This document shows positions 50,723 through 60,011 of a DNA stretch of 64,000 bases, one piece after another. Positions within the stretch are counted from its first letter, which is position 1; every line of letters begins with the position of its first letter. The translations under genes and the position numbers were made by a program. Source of the DNA: DASQEH01 sp038237745. Its GTDB lineage: Bacteria; Actinomycetota; Actinomycetes; Propionibacteriales; Nocardioidaceae. The notes below the pieces were generated by a model that saw only the letters and a list, made by a program, of their open reading frames with translations, was not told the origin of the DNA and searched no databases. Where the stretch lies: NCBI GenBank assembly GCA_038237745.1, contig JBBRYJ010000013.1, positions 1-64,000 of the forward strand, written 5' to 3'.

Positions 50723-52360
50723 CTACTGACCCAAGCGGTTCTTGACGATCAGGTAGGTCACGTTGTCGCCATGCTGGGCGGTGTAGAAGGCGCGCCACCC
50801 GCTCGCATGCACGAACGGCTGCGGGATCTGGGCGCCAAGGATTCCCGCCCGAGTCGGGTCACCGTTGGAGACGTGAATGCCGGTGATCTCGTTGTCGCCG
50901 TCGTTCTGGTAGTTCGGGGTGTCGGCGTCGCTTAACGCGGAGTCGATCGTCGCCGACGCATCCCGACCCTCGGCGAGGATACGGAGCGGCCGCTGCGAAG
51001 GATCGCCGTAGTGGGTCGTCGTGTCGAAGAGATAGGCCGAGTCCAGAGCGTTCCGCTGCGAGTGCAGCGTGTCGCCCGCGTCCTCGACGACGACGAGCTT
51101 GTTGCTACCGAAGAACGCCAGGTTGTCGAACCCGGCGTGCGCAGGGTCGCCCCGGTAGAGCATCGACAGGGTGCCCGTGTTGGCGTCGGGAGACGACTGG
51201 GTCACCCTGTAGACGGCCCCGAACCCGCCGAGCCGGGCGCCGGCTTCGGTGTCCAGATTGGTGTCTCCGGTCTCAGTGAAGTAGAACTGGCCGAAACCGG
51301 AGCCTGGCCTGAACATCCCGTTCTCGGGGCGCTTGAACGGCGTGGCCTTTGCGGCCTTCGCTGCTGCGTTGGCGCTGAACGGTGCCGTCCCGTCCATCGC
51401 GGTGTCGTGAATCGTGACCCAGCGGGTGGCGAACTTCATGCCGTAGGTATGGAGGTCCGCCCGGTCTGTCGATGTGATGTCGCCGTTGGGGGTGCCGGCG
51501 TGGAACGAGATCGCCCGGCCGGTGTCGTTCGAGATGACCCGGAGGGCCTGAAGACGTCCCTGCGTCAAGTCACCTGGATGGTCCGGGACGAACCGGTACA
51601 CGAAGCTGTTGGGCTGCTTGGCGTTAGGGTTCGCCCTCGTGGTCGATCCTCCGACGTCCTCGACCACCCAGACATTGCCGGACGAGTCGTTCTGGACACC
51701 TTCGTAGCCTCCGTTCCCCAATGACCCGCTGAGGTCCCTCACCCGTGAGGGATAGCCCAGCGTTGCTTGCCAGACGCCACCCGCGGTGCTGTCCTCGGAC
51801 GTGAAGAGCAGTCGCTTGGCGAAGGGGTCGTACGTCGAGCCGTCGTAGGTCGGAAGCGGGTTGCCCTGGACGTCTGTCGACGCCATCAGGGTGACTCGGT
51901 GCTGCTCGTTGGCATCGAGGTTCACCCGGGTGATGTAGCCGGCGCCGCCCTCGTGCCCCTGGTACAGGAAGTGGTGCCCGTACGAGTACCCGGCGTCGGC
52001 ACCCGTCTGGCCGTCGAGTACTAGGTAGGTGTTCTTGTCCGGTTCGGTCTTCGACGCCTCGGTCGTGGTGCCGGGCAGCGGAACCATTGGCCCGTCGCCC
52101 AGGTAGCCGTAGTAGGGGATGTTGGCGGTGCCGTTCTCCAGCTTGGTGGAGCCTCGGGCGACCGCGATCTCGGCCAGCTCCGGCGAGAGCACGTTGGGGT
52201 ACGTCATCCCTGGTGCCTTCGGATTGGCTGGGACCCCGTGCAAGGTGACGCCTGACACGCTCTGTGACGCGAGTCCGACTCCTCCCCCGAACCCGCTGAG
52301 CACAACGGCGGCACCTAGGCCGCCTCCTAGCAGCGCGGTGACTGCGCGTCCATTCTTCAC
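50723..52360 (-). CDS. PhoX-like/DUF839 family secreted protein
   Basis: The 545-residue protein has a signal-like N-terminus (AVTALLGGGLGAAVVLSGFGGGV). The body is a beta-propeller-like DUF839/PhoX-type region: GNGGYEGVQNDSSGNVWVVEDVGGST (the Asp/Asn-rich loop), FKRPENGMFRPGSGFGQFYFTETGDTN, NLAFFGSNKLVVVEDAGDT. PhoX enzymes are calcium/iron-dependent alkaline phosphatases. Whether this one keeps the phosphatase ligands is not established here. The GTG at 52360, seven bases after AGGAGG, gives a clean signal peptide, so I chose it over 52408. No phosphate-linked genes are adjacent. Confidence 0.8.
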   Translation of the reverse strand: MKNGRAVTALLGGGLGAAVVLSGFGGGVGLASQSVSGVTLHGVPANPKAPGMTYPNVLSPELAEIAVARGSTKLENGTANIPYYGYLGDGPMVPLPGTTTEASKTEPDKNTYLVLDGQTGADAGYSYGHHFLYQGHEGGAGYITRVNLDANEQHRVTLMASTDVQGNPLPTYDGSTYDPFAKRLLFTSEDSTAGGVWQATLGYPSRVRDLSGSLGNGGYEGVQNDSSGNVWVVEDVGGSTTRANPNAKQPNSFVYRFVPDHPGDLTQGRLQALRVISNDTGRAISFHAGTPNGDITSTDRADLHTYGMKFATRWVTIHDTAMDGTAPFSANAAAKAAKATPFKRPENGMFRPGSGFGQFYFTETGDTNLDTEAGARLGGFGAVYRVTQSSPDANTGTLSMLYRGDPAHAGFDNLAFFGSNKLVVVEDAGDTLHSQRNALDSAYLFDTTTHYGDPSQRPLRILAEGRDASATIDSALSDADTPNYQNDGDNEITGIHVSNGDPTRAGILGAQIPQPFVHASGWRAFYTAQHGDNVTYLIVKNRLGQ

Positions 52361-52524
52361 GACCACTCCTCCTGACCCTGCCGTTGCGTGTCGCGACGGC
52401 GACCTCATGGCACCCTAACGAAAAGCAAGGGACCGGGAGCGACCTCGAGGTGACGAACAGGCGAAGGCTAGGTGGACCGCCTTCGTCGGTCACCAGCAGG
52501 AGATTTCGCCGGCCCTATGCCACG

Positions 52525-53988
52525 ATGACAGGCATGTCAGGTGAAGGAGGGCTGCACAGCCGGCTCGACGAACAAGCCGGCGACGCTCTCGAAGCATTGC
52601 TGCGCCGCCAACACCGCAGGCGGCTGACGCGTCTTGGTTGGGGAGACGCTCTCGAGCCCAAGGGCAGCGACACTTGGTGGTCGACGCGGGTTCAGGTGCG
52701 CAGCGGGAACAGCGTCGAGGTGCTCATCGACGGAGCTACCGCCCTACCTCAGATGCAGGAGGCCATTCGTGGCGCGGAGCACTCCGTTCACATCGCCAAC
52801 TGGCATGCGAGCCCAGGGTTCGAGCTGAGCCGAGACCCCGGGTCGCCTTCGCTGCGGGAGCTCCTCGGCAGCGTGTCCGAGCGAGTACCGGTGCGGCTCC
52901 TGTTATGGGCAGGGCCTCCACTGCCGGCCTTCGAGCCCACCCGTCGCATGGTCCAACAGGCGCGCGACGAGTTCGTCAGGGACACCTTGGTGCAGTGTGT
53001 GCTCGACAAGCGTGAACGGACGATGCACTGTCACCACGAGAAGGTCGTCGTGGTTGACGGCACCACCGCCTTCGTCGGGGGCATCGACCTCACCGCACTG
53101 CAGGGCGACCGAAACGACGCCTCAGCGCATCCACCGAGGAAGCCGCTGGGATGGCACGATGCGGCGGCGCGCCTGCATGGGCCAGCCGTTGCCGACGTTG
53201 CCGAGCACTTCAACCAGCGGTGGGGCGAGGTGACCGGTGAGGTCCTGTCACGCCCGGTAGCACCACCCGCAGCCGGGGAGTCCGAGGTGCAGGTGCTGAG
53301 GACGGTGCCCGAAGGCACGTACACGTTCTCACCCAACGGCGAGTTCACCATCCTCGATGCCTACCTGCGGGCACTGCGGTTGGCTGAGCACTTCGTCTAT
53401 CTCGAGAACCAGTTCCTCTGGTCGCCCGAGGTGGTGGACATCTTGGCGGACAAGCTCCAGCATCCGCCGCGCGACAGCTTCCGCGTGTTGCTGCTCCTGC
53501 CTTCCAAGCCGAGCAACGGGGCAGACACGACGCGGGGTCAGCTGGGGCGTCTCCTCGATGCCGACGAGGGAGCTGGCCGATTTCTTGCGACGACGATCGC
53601 AGGGCATCAAGGAGGTGAGACGGCCCCCGTGTACGTGCACGCCAAGATCGGCATCATCGATGACCGATGGCTCACCTTGGGCTCGGCCAACCTGAACGAA
53701 CACTCGCTCTTCAACGACACCGAGATGAACATTGTGACGTGCGACGCGGCACTGGCTCGTCGGACCCGGCTGCGCCTGTGGTCGGAGCACACCGAGGAAC
53801 CGGTCGAGGCGCTCGAGCAGGACCCTTGCTCGGTGATCGATGACGTCTGGCGGCCTCGTGCCGAAGAGCAGTCGCGGCGCGAGAAGGCCGGCCTGTCGCG
53901 CACCCACCGACTGACGATGCTCGCACGGGTGTCACGGCGGACCGACCGCCTGGAGGGCCCGTTGAGAGGGTTGCTCGTCGACGGCTGA
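52525..53988 (+). CDS. Phospholipase D-like protein (two HKD motifs)
   Basis: The ~487-residue protein carries two PLD domains. First HKD: MHCHHEKVVVVDGTTAFVGGID. Second HKD: YVHAKIGIIDDRWLTLGSANLNEHS. Both show H-x-K-x4-D. Also ENQFLWSPEVVDILADKL before the second motif. It has no signal peptide or TM helix, and resembles cardiolipin-synthase-like and other PLD-type phosphatidyl-transferring proteins of bacteria. The ATG at 52525 (or 52534) is the natural start; the frame is open to 52384. Its lipid substrate is unknown. It converges with the alpha-amylase gene through a shared terminator. Confidence 0.9.
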   Translation: MTGMSGEGGLHSRLDEQAGDALEALLRRQHRRRLTRLGWGDALEPKGSDTWWSTRVQVRSGNSVEVLIDGATALPQMQEAIRGAEHSVHIANWHASPGFELSRDPGSPSLRELLGSVSERVPVRLLLWAGPPLPAFEPTRRMVQQARDEFVRDTLVQCVLDKRERTMHCHHEKVVVVDGTTAFVGGIDLTALQGDRNDASAHPPRKPLGWHDAAARLHGPAVADVAEHFNQRWGEVTGEVLSRPVAPPAAGESEVQVLRTVPEGTYTFSPNGEFTILDAYLRALRLAEHFVYLENQFLWSPEVVDILADKLQHPPRDSFRVLLLLPSKPSNGADTTRGQLGRLLDADEGAGRFLATTIAGHQGGETAPVYVHAKIGIIDDRWLTLGSANLNEHSLFNDTEMNIVTCDAALARRTRLRLWSEHTEEPVEALEQDPCSVIDDVWRPRAEEQSRREKAGLSRTHRLTMLARVSRRTDRLEGPLRGLLVDG

Positions 53989-53999
53989 ACCCTCGGGGA

Positions 54000-54032
54000 C
54001 GTCCTGGCCGCCGCGCCCCGCCGGCCAGGACG
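54000..54032. terminator. Bidirectional Rho-independent-type terminator
   Basis: Perfect 11-bp inverted repeat: CGTCCTGGCCG (54000-54010) and CGGCCAGGACG (54022-54032), loop 11 nt. It lies between the convergent PLD-like (+) and alpha-amylase (-) genes. Confidence 0.75.
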
Positions 54033-54050
54033 AGACGACGAGCAACGCGG

Positions 54051-55670
54051 TCAGCGGGTCACGATGTCGGTCGAGTCGAAAGCAACCGAGTCCTTTCCGC
54101 CCACCGTCACGCGTGCCCTGTGGCGGTCGTTCACCATGACCGTCGGACCGGAGCACGAGCCGCGGGAATAGTCGCCGTGGATGATGTCGCAGTACCTTCC
54201 GGCGGGCAGGCCGGTCCTGAACGATCTCGTCACGGCCGTCGTGTTGTTGTTGATCGAGATCCACCCCTTGTGGCCGCGACTGAAGGCGATCAGGTTGACC
54301 CCGTCGTCGTACCAGTTCCTCCGCGGAGTCCCCGCCACGTGGTTGTGCCATCCGACCATGTTGGCGACGCTTGTCGCCCGGTCGACGCAGGTCCAACCGG
54401 ACCCGCAGGTGGTGTCTGTGATGATCCCGTTGGCGTCGGACGGGGGAGAGGCGTTGCGGTCCTCGAAGTCGAACGCCGAGTACACCGTAGGTCGACCGTA
54501 TCCGGACGCGAGCAAAAACTGAGTGGCGAGGAGATTGGTGGCACCGTCCTTGTAGCTGAGCGTGGAGCCGTCGCGCTCGGTGTCGTGGTTCTCGACCAAC
54601 GCCAGTGACTTACGGCTGGGCAAGAGGCCGGCGCGAGCCCCGAAGACCTTCAGTGTCGTGATGTCGCCGACCGCGTCAGTGGTGTAGCTCTTGAAGGCAG
54701 ACTTGAGCTGGTAGGCGGTATCGAATCCCAACAGATCGCCCTGGCCGAAGAAGGCAAACGGCGACAGCTTGCCGGGCCCCCCAGGAAAGACCTCTAGCGC
54801 GACGTAAGGGCGGGTGCCGTCGACGGTCTTGTGCAGGCGGGACTCGATCGCCTCGAGATCGGCTTGGCCGACATGCTTTGCAGCGTCAACCCGGAATCCT
54901 GAGACGCCGAGCCGGATCAGCTTGTTGAGGTAGTGGGCGAGCCGGTCACGGACGTACGTCTTCTCCGTACGAAGATCGCTCAGGCTGACCAGCTCACACT
55001 TCGTGACCTGGAGGTAGCTGTTGAAGTCGTCGATGTTCCCCGACGCACTTGGACAGTCGCCGGGGGCGTGGTGGAAGTCTCGGTAGTGGTACAGGTCGCC
55101 GTAGTGGTATTTGGTGTAGGACGCGCCGCCGTAGGAGAGGTTGCCCTGCCCCGTCATGTGGTTGATGACCGCGTCGACGTACACGCGAACGCCGGCCGCG
55201 CGGCAGGTGGTCACCATTCCCCTGAACTGGGCGGGACTCCCCATCCGGCTGGTCAGCCGGTACTGCACAGGCTGGTAGACCTCGAATCAGGGGTGCAGGA
55301 CACCCTCGGGCTGGTCACTGGTCCGCGACAGCGAGTCCTGCGGAGGAGCCACCTGGACGCCACCGAATCCCTTCGGCCCGAGCACGGTGCTGCACTCTCT
55401 GGCGACCGAAGGCCAGTTCCACTCCCACAAGTTGGCGATCACGTTGCCTTGGGGCACCAAGCGTCGCAACGGGGCCGAGGCCGCATGAACACCTGGCGAC
55501 TTCAGCATCACCGGTGCCTCTGACGGGTGAGCACTCGCGGCAACAGCACCGGACGCGGTACTCACCAGGATCCCCGCCGTCACTGCCCCGAGTATCCGGG
55601 TGGGCATCGCTCTCCGCGCTGTGCGAGCCGTTGGTCGCCCGGCCACTCGGGTCGCTTGGCTGCTCCACAT
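54051..55670 (-). pseudogene. Secreted alpha-amylase (GH13) interrupted by an in-frame TGA
   Basis: The gene is ~539 codons long with a signal peptide (RILGAVTAGILVSTASGAVAASA). One stop codon TGA (55289-55287) breaks the frame between GVLHP and FEVYQPVQYRLTSRMG. Related alpha-amylases read HPWxExYQPV there, so the stop replaces a Trp codon (TGG to TGA). All later regions stay in the same frame and keep the catalytic residues: GFRVDAAKH (nucleophile Asp), YVALEVFPGG (acid/base Glu), LVENHDTER (transition-state Asp). The signal peptide is then separated from the catalytic domain. Either a recent nonsense mutation or a sequencing error. Confidence 0.88.
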
Positions 55671-55788
55671 GAACTCGCCTCTCTGCGATGTGCCACTCGT
55701 CCGCGCTGAGGCTATGAGCGGTCACGTCAAGTGTGATGCCTGTCAGGAAGCCCCACCCTACTGATCGCCGTTTCCGCCCCACCGGGCG

Positions 55789-55923
55789 TCATCGCCGCTT
55801 GCGAGCGATGAGCGCTAGGACGACCACGAGACCGATCACGACGACGACCACTATCCACCGATGGCCCCCGAGCCCGAGGAGCCGCAACGGCGGCCGAATC
55901 ATCCGCGCGGCCACAGGGGTCAT
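55789..55923 (-). CDS. Small single-helix membrane protein (44 aa)
   Basis: An ATG-started frame of 44 codons encodes a short N-terminal arm with arginines (MTPVAARMIRPPLRLLGLGG), one strong hydrophobic helix (WIVVVVVIGLVVVLALIA), and a basic C-terminal RKRR. It ends in TGA and has no overlap with neighbours, lying between the alpha-amylase and the MSMEG_6728-type gene. Small membrane proteins of this kind are often missed. There is no strong ribosome site before the ATG, so expression is uncertain. Confidence 0.5.
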   Translation of the reverse strand: MTPVAARMIRPPLRLLGLGGHRWIVVVVVIGLVVVLALIARKRR

Positions 55924-55984
55924 ATGTCTAGTGTGACCGGCAAAGGGCGGCTAGGCCCGCCCAGCGTCACGCGAGTGCTGACCC

Positions 55985-56464
55985 TCACCGTGGCCGCGTC
56001 GCGGCACTCGGGGGCTCGACCGGCCAGACGTACGGCAAGTCGGCGGGCACGCCGACGAACCGCGGCCCGTAGAGGCGGGGGTCCTTGCGAACCAGGTTGG
56101 ACCGATGTGAGAGATGCAGGGCCGGTTCTCCGAGCCAAGGTGGCGGGGTCGCAGCTGTCGGGAACCCCGACTCGGCGAGGAGACCGGCCGTCTTCACCGC
56201 GCAGGTGTCGGTGAAGCCTCGCTCCGCCCACTCCGAGCAGACAGCGGACTGGTACCCCATGAGTGCCCCCGCGAATCCCCTCCACATCAGGACCACAGGG
56301 TGGGTTCGCCAACCCTTGGGCTCGAATGCCTCGATCACGCCGCTATTGTTGTCCCAGCGCAGCCGGGTGAGAACCTGCATGATCTGCAGGGTCTCGACCC
56401 GCTGCTTCCCGAGCCGCACGTTGTCGAGAACGACGGCACTGCGAGCGAAGTCGGCGTACGGCAA
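55985..56464 (-). CDS. MSMEG_6728-type protein (pyrimidine-dimer-glycosylase-like fold)
   Basis: The 159-residue protein shows PYADFARSAVVLDNVRLGKQRVETLQIMQVL and HPVVLMWRGFAGALMGYQ, the hallmark of the actinobacterial MSMEG_6728 family, related to pyrimidine dimer DNA glycosylase (Pyr_excise). The role in vivo is not known. Homologues usually begin MQTFLPY; here the codon at the first position is ATC (56476-56474), while a TTG that makes the Leu-Pro start is in frame at 56464. I annotate from the TTG, noting that an ATC or other start may be used. It lies directly downstream of the DUF4383 gene. Confidence 0.78.
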   Translation of the reverse strand: MPYADFARSAVVLDNVRLGKQRVETLQIMQVLTRLRWDNNSGVIEAFEPKGWRTHPVVLMWRGFAGALMGYQSAVCSEWAERGFTDTCAVKTAGLLAESGFPTAATPPPWLGEPALHLSHRSNLVRKDPRLYGPRFVGVPADLPYVWPVEPPSAATRPR

Positions 56465-56484
56465 GAAGGTCTGGATGGCGAGGG

Positions 56485-56946
56485 CTAGCTGATGCGCGAA
56501 CTGGTGGAGCTGGTACGAGCGAGCGCGAGCCCCAGGGCTATCATTCCGATGCCGAGGGCGAGGTGCAGCCAGTTGTCGGCGTTGTTCAGGGGCACGAAGT
56601 TGGCCTTGCTGCCCATGTCGACGACGAGCCCGTAGACCCAGAGCACCAGGTAGATGGCGCCGCCGCCGACGAGGTAGCTGCGTGACGCGGCAGCCGATGC
56701 GCGACCAGCGGCCACACCCGCGACGCCGAAGAGCAGGTGCACGATGTTGTGCAGGATTGAGACCTGGAAGACACCGAGAAGCTTGGCTCCGGATTGATGG
56801 CCCAGGAAGTCGATGTCACTGAGGTGAGTGGTGATCCCCGGCACGAAGCCGAGGACGCCGACGAGCAGGAAGACGACTCCTACCAGCATTGCGGCGGTAT
56901 TGACAAGGGCAGAAGACCGCCCAGTCGTGAGGGACGACGATGACAT
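56485..56946 (-). CDS. DUF4383 four-helix membrane protein
   Basis: The 153-residue protein has four hydrophobic helices: NTAAMLVGVVFLLVGVLGFVPG, VSILHNIVHLLFGVAGVAA, YLVGGGAIYLVLWVYGLVVD, and WLHLALGIGMIALGLALA. HNIVHLLFG and NADNWLHLALG are the DUF4383 marks. It is a small conserved actinobacterial membrane protein of unknown function. The ATG at 56946 has TAGGAG eight bases upstream, so the longer frame to 57027 is not used. Confidence 0.88.
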   Translation of the reverse strand: MSSSSLTTGRSSALVNTAAMLVGVVFLLVGVLGFVPGITTHLSDIDFLGHQSGAKLLGVFQVSILHNIVHLLFGVAGVAAGRASAAASRSYLVGGGAIYLVLWVYGLVVDMGSKANFVPLNNADNWLHLALGIGMIALGLALARTSSTSSRIS

Positions 56947-57087
56947 GGTGTGAACTCCTACGTAAGCGGTGCGATATGACAAAACCTGCGGTACCCGAAC
57001 CGTTGTTATGCAAACTGTGCTGTCCACAACGCATAAGTTTGGGGGAGCTCGTGAGCCCCAGCGACAGGGAGGGCCTCGGCGCCGCCT

Positions 57088-58009
57088 TCACTCAGCCTGA
57101 CCGACGCCGGTCCTGAACTCCCCGGCCCGGAGGGGTCCACCTGCGCGACAATCGAGCGGCGGAGTGGCATCGCCGGCCCCACGACGTAACCCGTCGAGGA
57201 AGTCCTCGATCGCGGCAGACGCGGATACCCGAGGCTGCCATCCGAGGGCTTCCTTTGCGTGCGCGTTCGACATCACAGGCACGCGCATGAGTGCGTCGAA
57301 GAGGTCAGGTGCAGCAGGCACCGCGTGCAACGTCCACGCTGCTGTCAGCGCAGCCTTGACGAGTGCGGGCGGAACACTCGCCGCCCGTGCGTCGAACAGA
57401 GCCGCCAGGTCCGCGCCCACAAGCACCTCGTCCGCGCACAGGTTGAAGGCACCTGCCACGTCCGACGTGGCAGCAGAGGTGAAAGCGCGTCCGATGTCGT
57501 CGGCGTGCACAGTCTGGAGCAACAGACCGAGGGCAGCGGCAGGACGGGGATCAGCCCCGGCCGCACCAGGCTTCCAGGAAGGAGCGGACCCGCGAAGAGG
57601 CGCCATGAGTGGGGCACGACTCGTCGACCGGATCGCTGTCGCGACGCGGCGAGTACGCCGCCACCGACGAGGACGCCACCAGCGACGAAACACCGCTACG
57701 TTCGGCGGCCTCCAGCAGCCGCGCAGCACCGATGACATTGTTTTCCCACGTCTGCTCCGGACGATGGCTGGGATGGAAAAGCCACGCGAGATGCACGACG
57801 ACGTCGGCGCCAGCGAGCAGGGCGTCCAGATCGTCCCACCGGATGTCTGCAGACTGCCAGACGACGGTCGGCCGGCTGGGGGGCGTCATGTCGGTGGCGG
57901 GAAGGCGTCGTGCCACCGCGACGATCTCAGAGACGTCGGGGTGGTCGAGCAGCGCATCCGCTGTTGCTGTCCCGACGTTTCCGCTGGCTCCGATGATGAC
58001 GACCTTCAT
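57088..58009 (-). pseudogene. NAD(P)-dependent sugar epimerase family, frameshifted and internally deleted
   Basis: Three frames together make one epimerase-like protein. Frame 1 (58009 to ~57605) has VVIIGASGNVGTATADALL (Rossmann), GADVVVHLAWLFHPSHRPEQTW and SSLVASSSVAAYSPRRDSDPVDESCPTHG. Frame 2 (57602-57531) has RLFAGPLLPGSLVRPGLIPV. Frame 3 (57531 to 57088) has LLLQTVHADDIGRAFTSAA to the end. The YxxxK active-site segment between PTHG and the next block is missing, so there is an internal deletion as well as two frame changes. It cannot encode a full enzyme. The ATG at 58009 is the natural original start. Confidence 0.85.
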
Positions 58010-58089
58010 GGTGCATTCGTACCCGCGGCATCGTTGCCACAAACGCCACGCTCACCGCGCCCGGCTATCGCCTCACTGACCCACCCGGC

Positions 58090-59130
58090 TCAGCCTGTGA
58101 CATGACCGTGGCCCTTTGTCCGTTGCGCCAGCAACGGCAGTGAGGGGTCCCACGGGTCGCCTCCCGCCGCGTCCCGGCGTCTGCGCGCGATCGCGCTGAG
58201 CGACTCGAGCACGACTCTGTTGGCGAGGGCGACCGTGATCTCGGCATGGTCGTACGGAGGGCTCACCTCCACGACGTCGACCCCCACCACCGGCAGCTCG
58301 AGGCAGATTCGGCGGACCGAGTCCAGCAGCTGTCGTGCGGACAGCCCACCGGGCTCAGGTGTTCCCGTTCCAGGGGCATGGCCCGGGTCACAGACGTCGA
58401 TGTCGACGGACAAGAACACACCGTCGCATTCGTCCGTGGCGATGGCGAACGCCTCGGTCAGGCAGTCGTCGAGCCCGCGGTGGCCGACCTCCGTCATCTC
58501 GTACGAGCGCATCGACTGCTCCGCCATCCAGTCGAGCGTCTCCGGCGGCGGCCAGTAGCCGCGCAGGCCAATCTGCAAGAAGCGGTCCCCTCGGAGGGCC
58601 CCGCTCTCGATCAGCCGCCGCATGGGCTGCCCATGACCCCACAGAGAGCCGAACTCGATATGGCCGGTGTCTGCATGAGCATCGAAATGGATCATCGAGA
58701 CGCGGCCGTGGCCAAGCACGTTGGCGACCCCTTTGGCGTCCGGGAAGGCGATCGAGTGGTCGCCGCCGAGCACCACAGGGATGGCACCAGCACGGGCGAC
58801 CTTCTCCACCGCCGCCTCGAGTGCGGCCAACGCGGCTTCGATATCACCGGGAGGCATCTCGACATCGCCCGCATCGACCACTCGGAGGTCGACGAGCCCA
58901 TCCGTGCGCAGTGCCAGACTCGGTCGTGAGCCGTCGTGCGCCAGGTAGTCGGTCATCCGGATTGCCATCGGTCCGAAGCGGGTGCCTGGCCGGTGCGACG
59001 TACCGCCGTCGAACGGCCCGCCGAGGACCACCACATCGACACCTCGCAGGCTCGCGTCGTCGTCGAGGTCGCACCTGGGCACGCCGAGAAACGTGACGTC
59101 GGGCCCAAACTGCGCGCCATACCGGGTCAT
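58090..59130 (-). CDS. speB: Agmatinase/arginase-family ureohydrolase
   Basis: The 346-residue protein is a binuclear manganese ureohydrolase. Metal motifs: VVLGGDHSIAFPDAKG, MIHFDAHADTGHIEFGS and FLSVDIDVCDPGHAPGTGTPEPGG, all conserved in agmatinases. GPFDGGTSHRPGTRFGPMAIR is the usual N-terminal block. It may hydrolyse agmatine or guanidinobutyrate; some relatives act on other guanidines. The ATG at 59130 has GAGGAG nearby. It stands alone with no polyamine genes. The gene name is given by family, not proven. Confidence 0.85.
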   Translation of the reverse strand: MTRYGAQFGPDVTFLGVPRCDLDDDASLRGVDVVVLGGPFDGGTSHRPGTRFGPMAIRMTDYLAHDGSRPSLALRTDGLVDLRVVDAGDVEMPPGDIEAALAALEAAVEKVARAGAIPVVLGGDHSIAFPDAKGVANVLGHGRVSMIHFDAHADTGHIEFGSLWGHGQPMRRLIESGALRGDRFLQIGLRGYWPPPETLDWMAEQSMRSYEMTEVGHRGLDDCLTEAFAIATDECDGVFLSVDIDVCDPGHAPGTGTPEPGGLSARQLLDSVRRICLELPVVGVDVVEVSPPYDHAEITVALANRVVLESLSAIARRRRDAAGGDPWDPSLPLLAQRTKGHGHVTG

Positions 59131-59216
59131 CAACCGTCTCCTCGAGTCCCTCCAAGGCCGAACACATCAGTCAGCCGCAGGCCACCCTATCCACGCCGCT
59201 CCAAGCGAGAACCTCG

Positions 59217-60011
59217 TCAGGACCGACGATCCACCGGCTGCGACGGTATGCCGACGACGACCACGTTGCTCTGGTAGCCCCCGGCTGACGGGTCGTACGC
59301 TCCCCCGCAGGTGATAAGCACCAGCCGTGGCCGCCCCTCGGCTGAGAAGAGGCCGGCTTCCGAGGAGAGTGACGCCTTGGGCACGAGCGTCGACGCGACG
59401 ACCTGGAAGCTCTGGCTCAGGTGGGCGGATTCCACGCTGACGACGTCGCCCGCGCGCATGCCGAACAGCTCGGCGAAGCGACCCACACCTTGTGAGAACG
59501 AGTCGACGTGGGCCGCCACGACGACCGCTCCGAAGGGGTCCCCGAGCCGGGAGCCGCCGTCCCACCAACCCGCCTCATTTATGTCCGGAGGTATCTGGAG
59601 CTCACCTGTCGGCGCCGTGGCAGACACGCGGACACGCATCAGCGAGCCGCCTGGCAGAGTCAAGCTCACCGGTCGCTCCGCGTCGACCTGCGAAGGTGCC
59701 GGTCGGCCCACCTGTGCCCGGGTCGGCTTCGCCCGAGAGCCGCCGGCCTTCTCCTCCGCACCGCCTTGGGCTGCATGCGGCCGCGTCCCCGACGGCACAG
59801 ACTGCGGGGTGGCCTCCTGGACGGCCGCCCCCTCAGAACCAGGGGAGTGCGACGAACTGGCACATCCCGTGCCTACAACCCCCCACAGACCTAGGATGAC
59901 TCCCAACATCGCGGCCCGTGATGTCTTCCGGTGCCGATCTCGCTGCGCCGATCTCGTGTGGCTCGCTGTCTCGGGGCTGTGAGCCGAGGCCCTGGCGCCT
60001 TCTCCGCTCAC
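59217..60011 (-). CDS. Class F sortase with an atypical catalytic Arg position
   Basis: The 264-residue protein has a hydrophobic anchor (AMLGVILGLWGVVGTGCASS), a Pro/Ser-rich linker, and a sortase E/F-type barrel. The His is in VVVAAHVDSFSQG and the Cys in LVLITCGGAYDPSAGG. The Arg that normally follows as YRxNVVV reads YQSNVVV here, so Gln replaces it. Sortases cleave LPxTG-like sorting motifs and attach proteins to the wall. The GTG at 60011 overlaps the stop of the DUF4397 gene in GTGA, so both are co-translated. The substrate is likely that neighbour, but no LPxTG is visible in it. Confidence 0.83.
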   Translation of the reverse strand: MSGEGARASAHSPETASHTRSAQRDRHRKTSRAAMLGVILGLWGVVGTGCASSSHSPGSEGAAVQEATPQSVPSGTRPHAAQGGAEEKAGGSRAKPTRAQVGRPAPSQVDAERPVSLTLPGGSLMRVRVSATAPTGELQIPPDINEAGWWDGGSRLGDPFGAVVVAAHVDSFSQGVGRFAELFGMRAGDVVSVESAHLSQSFQVVASTLVPKASLSSEAGLFSAEGRPRLVLITCGGAYDPSAGGYQSNVVVVGIPSQPVDRRS

